A stretch of DNA of 64,000 nt, taken from Nodosilinea nodulosa PCC 7104 (GTDB lineage Bacteria; Cyanobacteriota; Cyanobacteriia; Phormidesmidales; Phormidesmidaceae). Below are positions 9,809-17,700 of this stretch, piece after piece. Position 1 is the first letter of the stretch, and each line of letters begins with the position of its first letter. Location: NCBI RefSeq assembly GCF_000309385.1, contig NZ_JH976538.1:313332-377331 (forward strand), in the 5' to 3' direction. The notes beneath the pieces were generated by a model, which saw nothing but the letters and a program-made list of their open reading frames with translations, did no database searches and was not told where the DNA came from. A program made the translations under genes and the position numbers.

Positions 9809-10164
9809 CGCCCTAGAGGCTGTCCATCAATTAATCGCCAATGGCCTAAGAATCAGCAGTTACAGCTCCTAGCCTGTTTTTTGGGGTTGGGCGTGGCAAT
9901 ACCTATGGGATAAGGATTTTAGTCAAAATTGATGACACGCCCAAGGCTAGGGTTTCATTGCAGCATCACGGGCGATCGCAGTTCAAATTCCCTAGAAGGC
10001 ACAAGCCGCCTTGAGGTTATCGTAGCTGTCTCGACCAGTCGCCTTTCCAACAGGCATTGTCTCAGCTCCAGCCTGCTGCATCTGGTAACTGACTACATCG
10101 GCATTTATATCTGGAGGCAACAGGCTTTTCACTCGGCGTTCAGGTGGCCGATGAGGCGCGATCG
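9809..10164. other. Gap between convergent genes with an inverted-repeat structure
   Basis: Segments CCTAGCC (9868-9874) and TTGGGCGTG (9887-9895) are complementary to CACGCCCAA (9936-9944) and GGCTAGG (9945-9951). This gives a two-part stem with a bulge. It could end transcription of the caspase gene and of the convergent CHAT gene, but it lacks a clear U-tract on either side. No gene is seen. Confidence 0.4.
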
Positions 10165-12957
10165 CTACTCAGCCGCACCTATCAGCGTAAACGCAGCCCA
10201 GTTCCGAGGGTCGGGATACTGCCGCATCGTGGTTAACATCCCCTGTCGCAGAGCTTGGGCGTTGTCCTGCCCCTGGTCGAGTTGACGGTAAAATTCGGTC
10301 ATCAAGGCCTGGGTCGAGGCGTCGTTGACAGACCATAAGGACACCACCACACTCGGCACCCCCGCTGTAATCAGCGATCGCGATAGCCCCACCACGCCAT
10401 CGCTCGTGATCCGCCCTCGCCCGGTATCACAGGCACTCAGTACCGCCAGTTTGGCCTGCAATGGTAGCGACAGAATTTCAGCCGAAGTCAGCAGCCCATC
10501 TTCTCCCCCGCTAGGAGCTAGAGCGATCGCTCCTGGCAGGTCGAGGCTGCCGTAGGCTTGGGGATCACCGTAGTCGAGCAGACCGTGGGTGGCTAGGTGG
10601 ATCAGTTGGGCCGAGGTGATTTGCTGCTTGACGCGGGCTTCGCTAGCCTGATCGCCCACCAGTACGGGGGCATGCAGAAACTGGCCGATGGCTTCGGCTT
10701 CAGCCTTGGCACCAGGCAAGTCTGGAAGTTGCGTTTGAGTAAAGCTGCCATGACTGTCGGGTATCTCCACCGTAGGCATGGTCGGATCCCCCACAATCAG
10801 ATCTTGCCCAGCACTCAGGGTTAGCGGCGATCGCGAGGCTGCCGCCTGACTCGCCAAGCCAAAGACCTGAATTGAGGGGGCCGTCAAAATCGTATGGTTC
10901 TGGATCAGGTAGGTGCCGTCTGGGGCTTGCAGGGCGGCAAAGGGTACCAGAAACAGGTTGCCCTGGGGAATAAAGGCTACTCTGGCAGCAGGGTCGGTCG
11001 GGAGTAAATCTGCGATCGGGGCAATCAGCGTTTGATATAAAGCTTTGAGCTGGTCGGGGCGATTAGTCGATTCGATAGCGATCGTCGCTCTGAGGTCAGA
11101 GACCAGAGTTGTCAGCTCTGAGTTGTCCGGGCGACCCCGGTAGAGCGGGCCATCGCTGAGTGCGACGATTGGGTTGATGGAAACATCGGGGTTATCAGCG
11201 TCCTTGAAGTTGACAACGCGAAACTGGATGTCGCCAGAGGGGGATACCACCCAGATATATAGCGCCTGGTCAGAGAACAGTGAGTAGGTGACCAGGGTGG
11301 TGTGAGTATCGCAGGCAATCTGCTGGATTTCACTAACACCAGGAGGATGGGCCAGCGTTTTCGCCAATTGCGTAGCCTGGGGGTCTCCAGCAGTAATACG
11401 CTTAGCGAGTTGCCAGACAAAAGCGCGGGCACGGCCTCGTTCGGAAGTAGCGAGGGACTCATTGGTTTTGCCTTGGGCCATTAAGGCGCTTTGCAGTTCG
11501 GCATAGGCAGTTGCTTGAGTGTCAGCGATGGAAATGAGCTGATTATCAGGCAAATCGGTGCGGAGAGACTCATAGACATTAATAGACTGGCGCAGCAACG
11601 ATTCTGCTTGAGAAAACTGCCCTATTTTGCCGAGGGCAACACCTTGATTTTCGAGATCGGTGGCCTGCCCCTGGAGATCACCGATCTCGCGGTCAATCGC
11701 TAAGGCTTGCTGATAGAAGTCAATGGCCTGCCCATACCGACCCTGAGAATCGTAGGCAAGGCCCAGGTTGCCCAAGTCAGCTGCTTCGCCTTGGCGGTAG
11801 CTGATCTCGCGGTCAATTGCCAATGCCTGCTGATGGAAGTCAATGGCCTGCTTATACTGACCCAGAGAACTATAGGCAAGGCCCAGATCTCCCAGGGAGT
11901 TGGCTTCGCCTTGCCGGTCGCCGAGTTCCTGGTCAATCGTTAAAGCTTGCTGAAGGAAGTCAATGGCCTGCTCATACCGACCCAGGGAATAATATGCAAC
12001 GCCCAGGTTGCCCAGAGAATCGGCTTCGCCCTGACGGTCGCCAATTTCGCGATGGATGGTTAACGCTTGCTGGTGGGAGTTAATAGCCGGATTATACTGA
12101 CCCAGGGAAACGTAGGTATTGCCGAGGGTACTTAAATCAGATGCTTCGCCCCGGCGGTCGCCGATCTTATGCTCAATCGCTAAGGCTTGTTGCAGGAGAT
12201 TAATGCCCCGCTCATACTGTCCCAGAGAACGATAGGCAAGGCCCAGGTTCCCCAGGGAATTGGCTTCGCCCCGCTGATCGCCGATCTTGTGCTCAATCGC
12301 TAAGGCTTGCTGAAGAAAGTCAATGCCCTGCTCATACTGCCCCAGAGAACCATAGGCAAGACCCAGATTACCTAAGGAATTGGCCTCTCCCTGGCGGTCG
12401 CCGATCTTGCGGGCAATCGCTAAAGCTTGCTGAAGAAAGTCAATACCCCGCTCATATTGATCCAGGGAATTATAGAGAAGGCCCAGGTTGCCCAAATCAG
12501 CTTCTTCCCCCTGGCTATCGCCGAGATCACGGGCAATCGCTAAAGCTTGTTGAAGGAAGTCAATACTACGCTCATACTGCCCCAGGGAATTATAGAGAAG
12601 GCCCAGATTGCCCAAATCAGCTTCTTCCCCCTGGTGATCGCCAAGCTGCCGATAGGTTTCCAAAGCCTGCTCCCAAGACTGTAATGCCTCCTGAAACTGG
12701 CTGTACTGGTATTGCTCAAGGCCTTGCTGCAACAACTGATCTGCTTCGACTTTACGGTCGGTTGCGCTATCATTCTGGGCCAGCATCACCGGGGTTGATG
12801 ATTGGGGGAGAAATCGAGGTACTTGCGAGACTCCTGAAGCCTGATTCTCCGGCTGGGGGAGGAACTGAATGTCTTTTGAAAAACCCGGTTTTTGAGCAAA
12901 TGGCACCATCAGAGCCGCAAGCACAGCGAGGCTGAATAGCTTTGTAGAGTAGCCCAT
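10165..12957 (-). CDS. Secreted TPR-CHAT protease
   Basis: From the ATG at 12957 this is a 930-residue protein. It has a Sec signal peptide (LFSLAVLAALMVPFAQ), a linker, and about ten TPR repeats of the 40-residue type (QALAI...GDRQGEA..LGNLGLAY.SLGQYE). A linker and a C-terminal CHAT domain follow, the caspase-related clan CD fold. The dyad is His about 791 in HLATHG and Cys about 843 in LSACDTGRG. The repeats are nearly identical to each other, which points to recent internal duplication. I prefer 12957 to a longer start at 12993 because the signal peptide then begins directly, and because the paralogue at 13105-16746 has the same arrangement. CHAT proteases of this kind are typically switched on by a partner that binds the TPR part. 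Confidence 0.85.
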   Translation of the reverse strand: MGYSTKLFSLAVLAALMVPFAQKPGFSKDIQFLPQPENQASGVSQVPRFLPQSSTPVMLAQNDSATDRKVEADQLLQQGLEQYQYSQFQEALQSWEQALETYRQLGDHQGEEADLGNLGLLYNSLGQYERSIDFLQQALAIARDLGDSQGEEADLGNLGLLYNSLDQYERGIDFLQQALAIARKIGDRQGEANSLGNLGLAYGSLGQYEQGIDFLQQALAIEHKIGDQRGEANSLGNLGLAYRSLGQYERGINLLQQALAIEHKIGDRRGEASDLSTLGNTYVSLGQYNPAINSHQQALTIHREIGDRQGEADSLGNLGVAYYSLGRYEQAIDFLQQALTIDQELGDRQGEANSLGDLGLAYSSLGQYKQAIDFHQQALAIDREISYRQGEAADLGNLGLAYDSQGRYGQAIDFYQQALAIDREIGDLQGQATDLENQGVALGKIGQFSQAESLLRQSINVYESLRTDLPDNQLISIADTQATAYAELQSALMAQGKTNESLATSERGRARAFVWQLAKRITAGDPQATQLAKTLAHPPGVSEIQQIACDTHTTLVTYSLFSDQALYIWVVSPSGDIQFRVVNFKDADNPDVSINPIVALSDGPLYRGRPDNSELTTLVSDLRATIAIESTNRPDQLKALYQTLIAPIADLLPTDPAARVAFIPQGNLFLVPFAALQAPDGTYLIQNHTILTAPSIQVFGLASQAAASRSPLTLSAGQDLIVGDPTMPTVEIPDSHGSFTQTQLPDLPGAKAEAEAIGQFLHAPVLVGDQASEARVKQQITSAQLIHLATHGLLDYGDPQAYGSLDLPGAIALAPSGGEDGLLTSAEILSLPLQAKLAVLSACDTGRGRITSDGVVGLSRSLITAGVPSVVVSLWSVNDASTQALMTEFYRQLDQGQDNAQALRQGMLTTMRQYPDPRNWAAFTLIGAAE

Positions 12958-13030
12958 GGAAGGTTCGCCCAAATTTCGAGGTGACATCAGCATATAGGTC
13001 TGGGGGAGAAAGACTTATTCGCCCATGGGC
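12958..13030 (-). promoter_or_regulatory. Shared upstream element of the TPR-CHAT genes, copy A
   Basis: The 73 bases upstream of the start are almost identical to those at 16747-16818 in front of the paralogous CHAT gene. Shared parts include a perfect palindrome GCCCATGGGC at the far end, GTCTTTCTCCCCC in the middle, a TATATG/TATATA block that could be a -10 hexamer, and GATGTCACC before the start. The gene neighbours in between are unlike, so this is either a conserved promoter/operator or a remnant of the duplication. Confidence 0.55.
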
Positions 13031-13104
13031 AAACCTCTGCGGATTTTTCCCATTGGGAGATGCCGCTCAGCCCACGAAGGCATTGGGATGCCCATTGAAC
13101 AACC

Positions 13105-16100
13105 TTACAATCCATTGCCAATCAGGATGAACGGTGCCCAGTAGTAAGGATGACTCAGGCGGCCTTGCAGCGCCATGGGCGTTTCGGTATTTTCGACCAC
13201 AACGGTGCCGCGATCGCCGCCGCCAATACCCATGTCGTCGGCAATCAGGGCCTGCTGGGCAGCTTGCAGCGCCGCAGTTTTGGTCATGCCCTGCTGGAGA
13301 GCGGTGTAGAAGGCGGTCATCAATACCTGGGTGCTGTTGTCATTGACCTCCCAGAGGGAGGCAATAACGGCTTTTGCGCCTCGGGCCTGGAACTGGTAGC
13401 CCAATCCCAAGATCTGTTCACCGTTGTTGTCGAAGCCGCCCAACCCCGTATCACAAGCGCTGAGCACAACTAAATCCACATTGGACAGATACCAGATTTC
13501 GATATCCTTCAGGGTGGGAGCGTCGCCATTGCCGAAGAGAATAAATGACTGGCTAGGATCGCCGGGGAGAAAGGCCGCATGGGTGGCAAAATGCAGAATG
13601 TTGAATCGCCCGACGTCGGCCACCACCTCCCGGAGGCTGAACGCCCGATCGATGAGAGTCGTGGTGCTGGGCAGGGCAGTTCTAACCTGGAGCACTTCCT
13701 CCCCCGCAAAGGGTAACCCCGAAAAAGTCATGCCGTCTATTGAATAGGAAATAGCGCGATCGGCAAAGGCTCCGGCTAAAACGTGGGGTTGTGGCTGAGG
13801 TTGGGCGGTGAGTTCTTGCAGAGAGCGGGCCGTAATATTGTTGATCCGAAACCGCTGCGCTAGCCACTGGTCGCCATCGTAAAGTGCCCCCAGGGGAATG
13901 TAGCGCAGCGCCCCATCGGGGGAGTAAATCAGGGTGTCTACGCCGGCAGCGGCCAGGTCAGCTTCGAGGGGTTGGATCAACCACTGGTAGAGCTGCTGAG
14001 CCGGGGTTTTCGCATCAGAGCGAGGGTTTTCTAAGGCCTGGCGAAACTCGGTAATGGTGGCGTTGAGCTGGCTGCGCCCCACCCCTTCGACAGTGCGTCG
14101 CAGGGGCTCGGTGTTGGCCGTGGTAATTACCAGCTCAATGCGGTCGTCTAGAATGAGCGGGTAGATTAAGGCGGCATGGAGATCGGCCAGGTTGTTGCGC
14201 AATCCGGAGAGATCTTCTAGGTCAACGGTTTGCCGCAGCGTTTGGCGGTCAAGCTGATTGAGCAGATGCTCAACATCGTCGCTGGTGGCAAAGGCGTTGA
14301 ACTGACCGGCCAGGTCACTCTGTAGGGCGGCTAATTGCAGGCGACGCTGCTCTTCGTCAGGAGTAATTTGGCCCGCGTTCTTTTTGGCGTTGAGTTCGGC
14401 CAGTTCAGCGCCCAGGGCAATGGCGCTGTCTTGTAGCGACTGATAGCGATCGAGAATGTCCTGCTCCGGTCGCCAGTATTCAACCCCACTGGCGGTTTGG
14501 GCATTGCCGCGCACGTCTTGCAGGTAGTCGTCGAGTTCCTGAACTTTGAGCAGGTCGAGCACGCGCTGGGCTTCGAGCACGCGATCGCGTTGCAGCAGCA
14601 GGTCGGCCAGGTTGCGGTAGGTCTTCGCAATGGAGTTGGTGTAGGAGGTCTGGAGGTCGGTATCGAGACCGCGAATGCTGCCGCGAATGGCTTCGAAGGC
14701 GTTGACAGATTGTTTATAGAAGACAATGGCCAGCTCGGGTTGGTTTTGAGACGCAAGGACGCCGCCAATATTGCTGAGGGAGGTGGCCGCCGTGGCGCGA
14801 TCGCCGATAGCTTGCAGAATCACCAAAGCCTGTTGGTAATAGCTCAGTGCTTCCGAATATTGGCCTAGATTGTTGTAGGCCCAGCCAATATTGTTTAGCG
14901 AAATCCCTTCACCGTTGCGATCGCCAATATCTCGACGAATGGCCAGCGCCTGTTGGTAATAGTTCAGCGCCTCTGCGTGCTGCTCTAACCTGCCGTAAAT
15001 AAAACCAATATTATTTAGCGTAGTAGATTCGCCGCTGCGATCGCCTATTTTTTGCTGAATCGCTAGCGCCTGTTGGTAATAGTCCAGCGCCTTTGGGTAG
15101 TCGCCTAAACTGTCATAGATGCCGCCAATATTGTTCAGCGAGATCGCTTCACCACTTTGGTCACTTATTTCTTGGCTAATCGCCAGGGACTGCTGATAAT
15201 AGTCCAGCGCCTTTGGGTAGTCGCCTAAGCGATCATAGATATAGCCAACATTATTTAGCGAGTTGCTTTCACCTCTGCGATCGCCAATCTCTTGACGAAT
15301 CGCCAGCGACCGTTGGTAATAGTCCAAGGCTTCTGAATATTGACCTGACCTATCGTAAATAATGCCAATATTACTTAGCGAGTCACCTTCGCCATTGCGA
15401 TCGCCTATGTCTTGACGAATGGCCAGTGCCTGTTGGTAATAGTCCAGCGCCTTTGGATAGTCGCCTAACCGATCATAGACATTGCCAATGTTATTTAGCG
15501 AAACGGCTTCACCACTGCGGTTATTAACCTCTTGGAGAATTGCCAGCGACTGTTGGTAATACCTCAGGGCTTCGTCATACTGGCCTAAACTAATATAAAC
15601 GAAGCCAATATTGTTGAATGAGCTAGCTTCAAGGCTACGATCATGAATAGATTGACTAATCGCCAGCGATCGCTGGTGATAGTCTAGGGCTTCGGGGTAC
15701 TGACCTAAATCACCATAGGCGCTGCCAATGTTATTCAGCAAAGTGGCTTCGCCACGGCGATCGTCTAGCTCCTGGCGAATGGCCAACGACTGCTGATAAT
15801 ACTCCAGTGCATTCGAGTACTGACCTAAATCGCTATAGTTATTGCCAATATTGTTGAGCGATATGGCCTCACCACCGCGATCGGCGATCGCCCGGTAAAT
15901 GGCTAAAGACTGCTCGTAATACTCCGATGCCTTTGCATGCTGCCCCAGGTCATTGTAAGCAGTGCCAATATTGTTGAGCGATGTGGCTTCGCCCCAGCGA
16001 CTTTCCTCCGGAAACGCTTCGCGAACAGCCTCTTGCTGGTAGATGGCTAAAGACTGCTGAAAGCGATCCACTGCTTCTGGGTAATGGGCTGTATTCAGCA

Positions 16101-16746
16101 GCCGCAAGCCCTGGCTGTTTAAATCGTCTGCCCTGTACTTTTTTACCGCTGGGTCATCGGGCGAAGTTAAAACTACCCTCAGCCGGTAAGCACCCTGTTG
16201 GGTGTCATCATAGGCACCTGCCAATACTCGATACGTGCCAGCTTCAGGCAGCACAACTGCAACAGCAGAATTGCTGTTGCCATTGCCGATGTCGTCATTT
16301 TGGGCAAGGGCCTCTCCCTGGCTATTTATTAGCAGCAGGTAGGTATCAAACTCAGCGCTTTCCAGGGTAATAATGACCGCCTGCCCGGCGTTAACCTCAA
16401 AGGTGTAGGTGTCGTAGAAGCTGTTGTCCGCCGAAAAAGTTGAGTCCCCCGCTTCTAATACGCCCTCCACCTGTAGCAGCGGTTCAGCTTCACCATTGAC
16501 TTGTTTAGTCTGCCGAGGTTGGATATCTATCGGCTTTACCCCAGGCCCAGCAGGAATCGCTTCAGGCGACAGCCACTTTTCTGGTTTCCCATCCACAGCC
16601 ATATCGCGAGCCGCATTCTGATTGGCTGACCAGCGATCGGGCTGGCGGATTGCCCCAGGGGTTGCCGCAAGCCCAGGCAGCTGAATGGCGGGCACCATCA
16701 GCGCCGTGGCAACTGCCAAACCAAGCTGCTTCGCAGAGTAACGCAT
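13105..16746 (-). CDS. Secreted PPC-TPR-CHAT protease
   Basis: From the ATG at 16746 this is a 1213-residue protein. The order is a Sec signal peptide (LGLAVATALMVPAIQLPGLA), a PPC-type beta domain (about 90-190, with DTYTFEVNAGQAVIITLES and LPEAGTYRVLAG), about eleven TPR repeats (NNIG..Y..LGQY.EALDYYQQSLAI), a helical linker, and a C-terminal CHAT domain. The dyad is His about 1056 in HFATHA and Cys about 1098 in LSACDTGLGG. The PPC domain is usual in secreted proteases and may bind cell-surface material. The start at 16746 is preferred over 16845 because it exposes the signal peptide and lies at the end of the shared upstream element. A longer reading frame would run into the MITE. Confidence 0.85.
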   Translation of the reverse strand: MRYSAKQLGLAVATALMVPAIQLPGLAATPGAIRQPDRWSANQNAARDMAVDGKPEKWLSPEAIPAGPGVKPIDIQPRQTKQVNGEAEPLLQVEGVLEAGDSTFSADNSFYDTYTFEVNAGQAVIITLESAEFDTYLLLINSQGEALAQNDDIGNGNSNSAVAVVLPEAGTYRVLAGAYDDTQQGAYRLRVVLTSPDDPAVKKYRADDLNSQGLRLLNTAHYPEAVDRFQQSLAIYQQEAVREAFPEESRWGEATSLNNIGTAYNDLGQHAKASEYYEQSLAIYRAIADRGGEAISLNNIGNNYSDLGQYSNALEYYQQSLAIRQELDDRRGEATLLNNIGSAYGDLGQYPEALDYHQRSLAISQSIHDRSLEASSFNNIGFVYISLGQYDEALRYYQQSLAILQEVNNRSGEAVSLNNIGNVYDRLGDYPKALDYYQQALAIRQDIGDRNGEGDSLSNIGIIYDRSGQYSEALDYYQRSLAIRQEIGDRRGESNSLNNVGYIYDRLGDYPKALDYYQQSLAISQEISDQSGEAISLNNIGGIYDSLGDYPKALDYYQQALAIQQKIGDRSGESTTLNNIGFIYGRLEQHAEALNYYQQALAIRRDIGDRNGEGISLNNIGWAYNNLGQYSEALSYYQQALVILQAIGDRATAATSLSNIGGVLASQNQPELAIVFYKQSVNAFEAIRGSIRGLDTDLQTSYTNSIAKTYRNLADLLLQRDRVLEAQRVLDLLKVQELDDYLQDVRGNAQTASGVEYWRPEQDILDRYQSLQDSAIALGAELAELNAKKNAGQITPDEEQRRLQLAALQSDLAGQFNAFATSDDVEHLLNQLDRQTLRQTVDLEDLSGLRNNLADLHAALIYPLILDDRIELVITTANTEPLRRTVEGVGRSQLNATITEFRQALENPRSDAKTPAQQLYQWLIQPLEADLAAAGVDTLIYSPDGALRYIPLGALYDGDQWLAQRFRINNITARSLQELTAQPQPQPHVLAGAFADRAISYSIDGMTFSGLPFAGEEVLQVRTALPSTTTLIDRAFSLREVVADVGRFNILHFATHAAFLPGDPSQSFILFGNGDAPTLKDIEIWYLSNVDLVVLSACDTGLGGFDNNGEQILGLGYQFQARGAKAVIASLWEVNDNSTQVLMTAFYTALQQGMTKTAALQAAQQALIADDMGIGGGDRGTVVVENTETPMALQGRLSHPYYWAPFILIGNGL

Positions 16747-16818
16747 AGAAGGCTCACTCAATTTTGGGGTGACATCGGTATATAGGTCCGGGGGAGAAAG
16801 ACTGATTCGCCCATGGGC
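16747..16818 (-). promoter_or_regulatory. Shared upstream element of the TPR-CHAT genes, copy B
   Basis: This is the second copy of the element described at 12958-13030, with about nine in ten bases the same. Its outer palindrome GCCCATGGGC is at 16809-16818. A weaker echo (GACTTATGCGCCCA) occurs at 23720-23733 upstream of the minus-strand TPR gene. Confidence 0.55.
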
Positions 16819-16834
16819 GGAGGGTTTAGGCTGG

Positions 16835-16973
16835 CTGACTGACAAAACCCTTGCAACCCCTATGCTGCCGTAGGTTGGGTGAAGCGCCAGCGTAACCCAA
16901 CAAAACCGTCACTGGTGTTGGGTTTTGCTTCGCTCAACACCAACCTACATCAGAACTTTTGTCAGTCAATCAG
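16835..16973. repeat. MITE-like palindromic element, copy 2
   Basis: The ends are CTGACTGACAAAA and CTTTTGTCAGTCAATCAG. The interior GTAGGTTGGGTGAAGCGCC is inverted towards CTTCGCTCAACACCAACCTAC. It is the same family as 4085-4260. It lies between the CHAT gene and the DUF928-like gene, 16 bases outside the shared regulatory element. Confidence 0.75.
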
Positions 16974-16998
16974 GGGTTTAGGTGGCTCTACCCAATGC

Positions 16999-17700
16999 CT
17001 AGGGTGATAACTCCTGGCTGCAAATGTCTTCTACGGCCGCCTCACGGGCGGCGATCAGGTTTTCAGAGGGCGACTCCACGGAGAACATCGCCTGAAAACT
17101 ATCTGCAAGCAGGCCGTGGTCAAAGAAATAGTTTGCCCTTGCGGCAGCCCTATCGTCCTGGCTGGCTCCGTCGGCGGCTAGCTCGGCATCTAGCTGCTCT
17201 AGCTCGGTGGTGATGCGATCGCGCCCATCCCCGGCGGCCATCACCCGAAACGGAATATCGTGCTCAACCAATTCTCGCAGGCGGTTGCGCTGGTAAAAAA
17301 TCCACTCGTAGGACTGCCCTGGCTCTAGGGGCGCGCCGCTGTAGATCACCTGCACGCCAGATTCATTCGGCCTGACCGGGGTGGGCTGGGGAGTATGTTC
17401 TGCGCCCAGGGGCTTCAGCACAAAGCTTTCTACCGGGCCTTTGACTACCGCCAGCGGCTGCACAGTCCACACCGTTTCGTCGGTGCCGGGGTTCACCAGG
17501 CAGAGCGACCCGCCATCCCGCGAGCCGCTGTCTCGCCCCCGGCCCTGGTGCCCGGCATCGCGGCCCAAGAACTCGCGAATGCGCTCATAGGCGCTGGCCC
17601 GCTGAGCCTGAGCCGCACTCATCCAGGGCCACGGCGGCCCGGCGGTAGCGGCGATCGCCACCGCCAGCGAGCCTGCCACCATCCAGCTAAATCGGTTCAT
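16999..17700 (-). CDS. Secreted DUF928-like protein
   Basis: This 233-residue protein has an N-terminal signal peptide (VAGSLAVAIAATAGPPWPWMSAAQA). The body fits the pattern of DUF928: a short Gly/Arg-rich segment, a CLVNPG strand, the core VWTVQPL...ESFVLKPL, the LEPGQSYEWIFY strand, and a helical tail. DUF928 proteins are cyanobacterial, exported, and often encoded beside CHASE2, DUF1822 and CHAT-TPR genes, as here. The gene overlaps the CHAT-CHASE2 stop by 14 bp, which supports co-transcription. The function is unknown; by context it may sit in the periplasm near the CHASE2 sensor. The family assignment is by pattern only. Confidence 0.6.
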   Translation of the reverse strand: MNRFSWMVAGSLAVAIAATAGPPWPWMSAAQAQRASAYERIREFLGRDAGHQGRGRDSGSRDGGSLCLVNPGTDETVWTVQPLAVVKGPVESFVLKPLGAEHTPQPTPVRPNESGVQVIYSGAPLEPGQSYEWIFYQRNRLRELVEHDIPFRVMAAGDGRDRITTELEQLDAELAADGASQDDRAAARANYFFDHGLLADSFQAMFSVESPSENLIAAREAAVEDICSQELSP

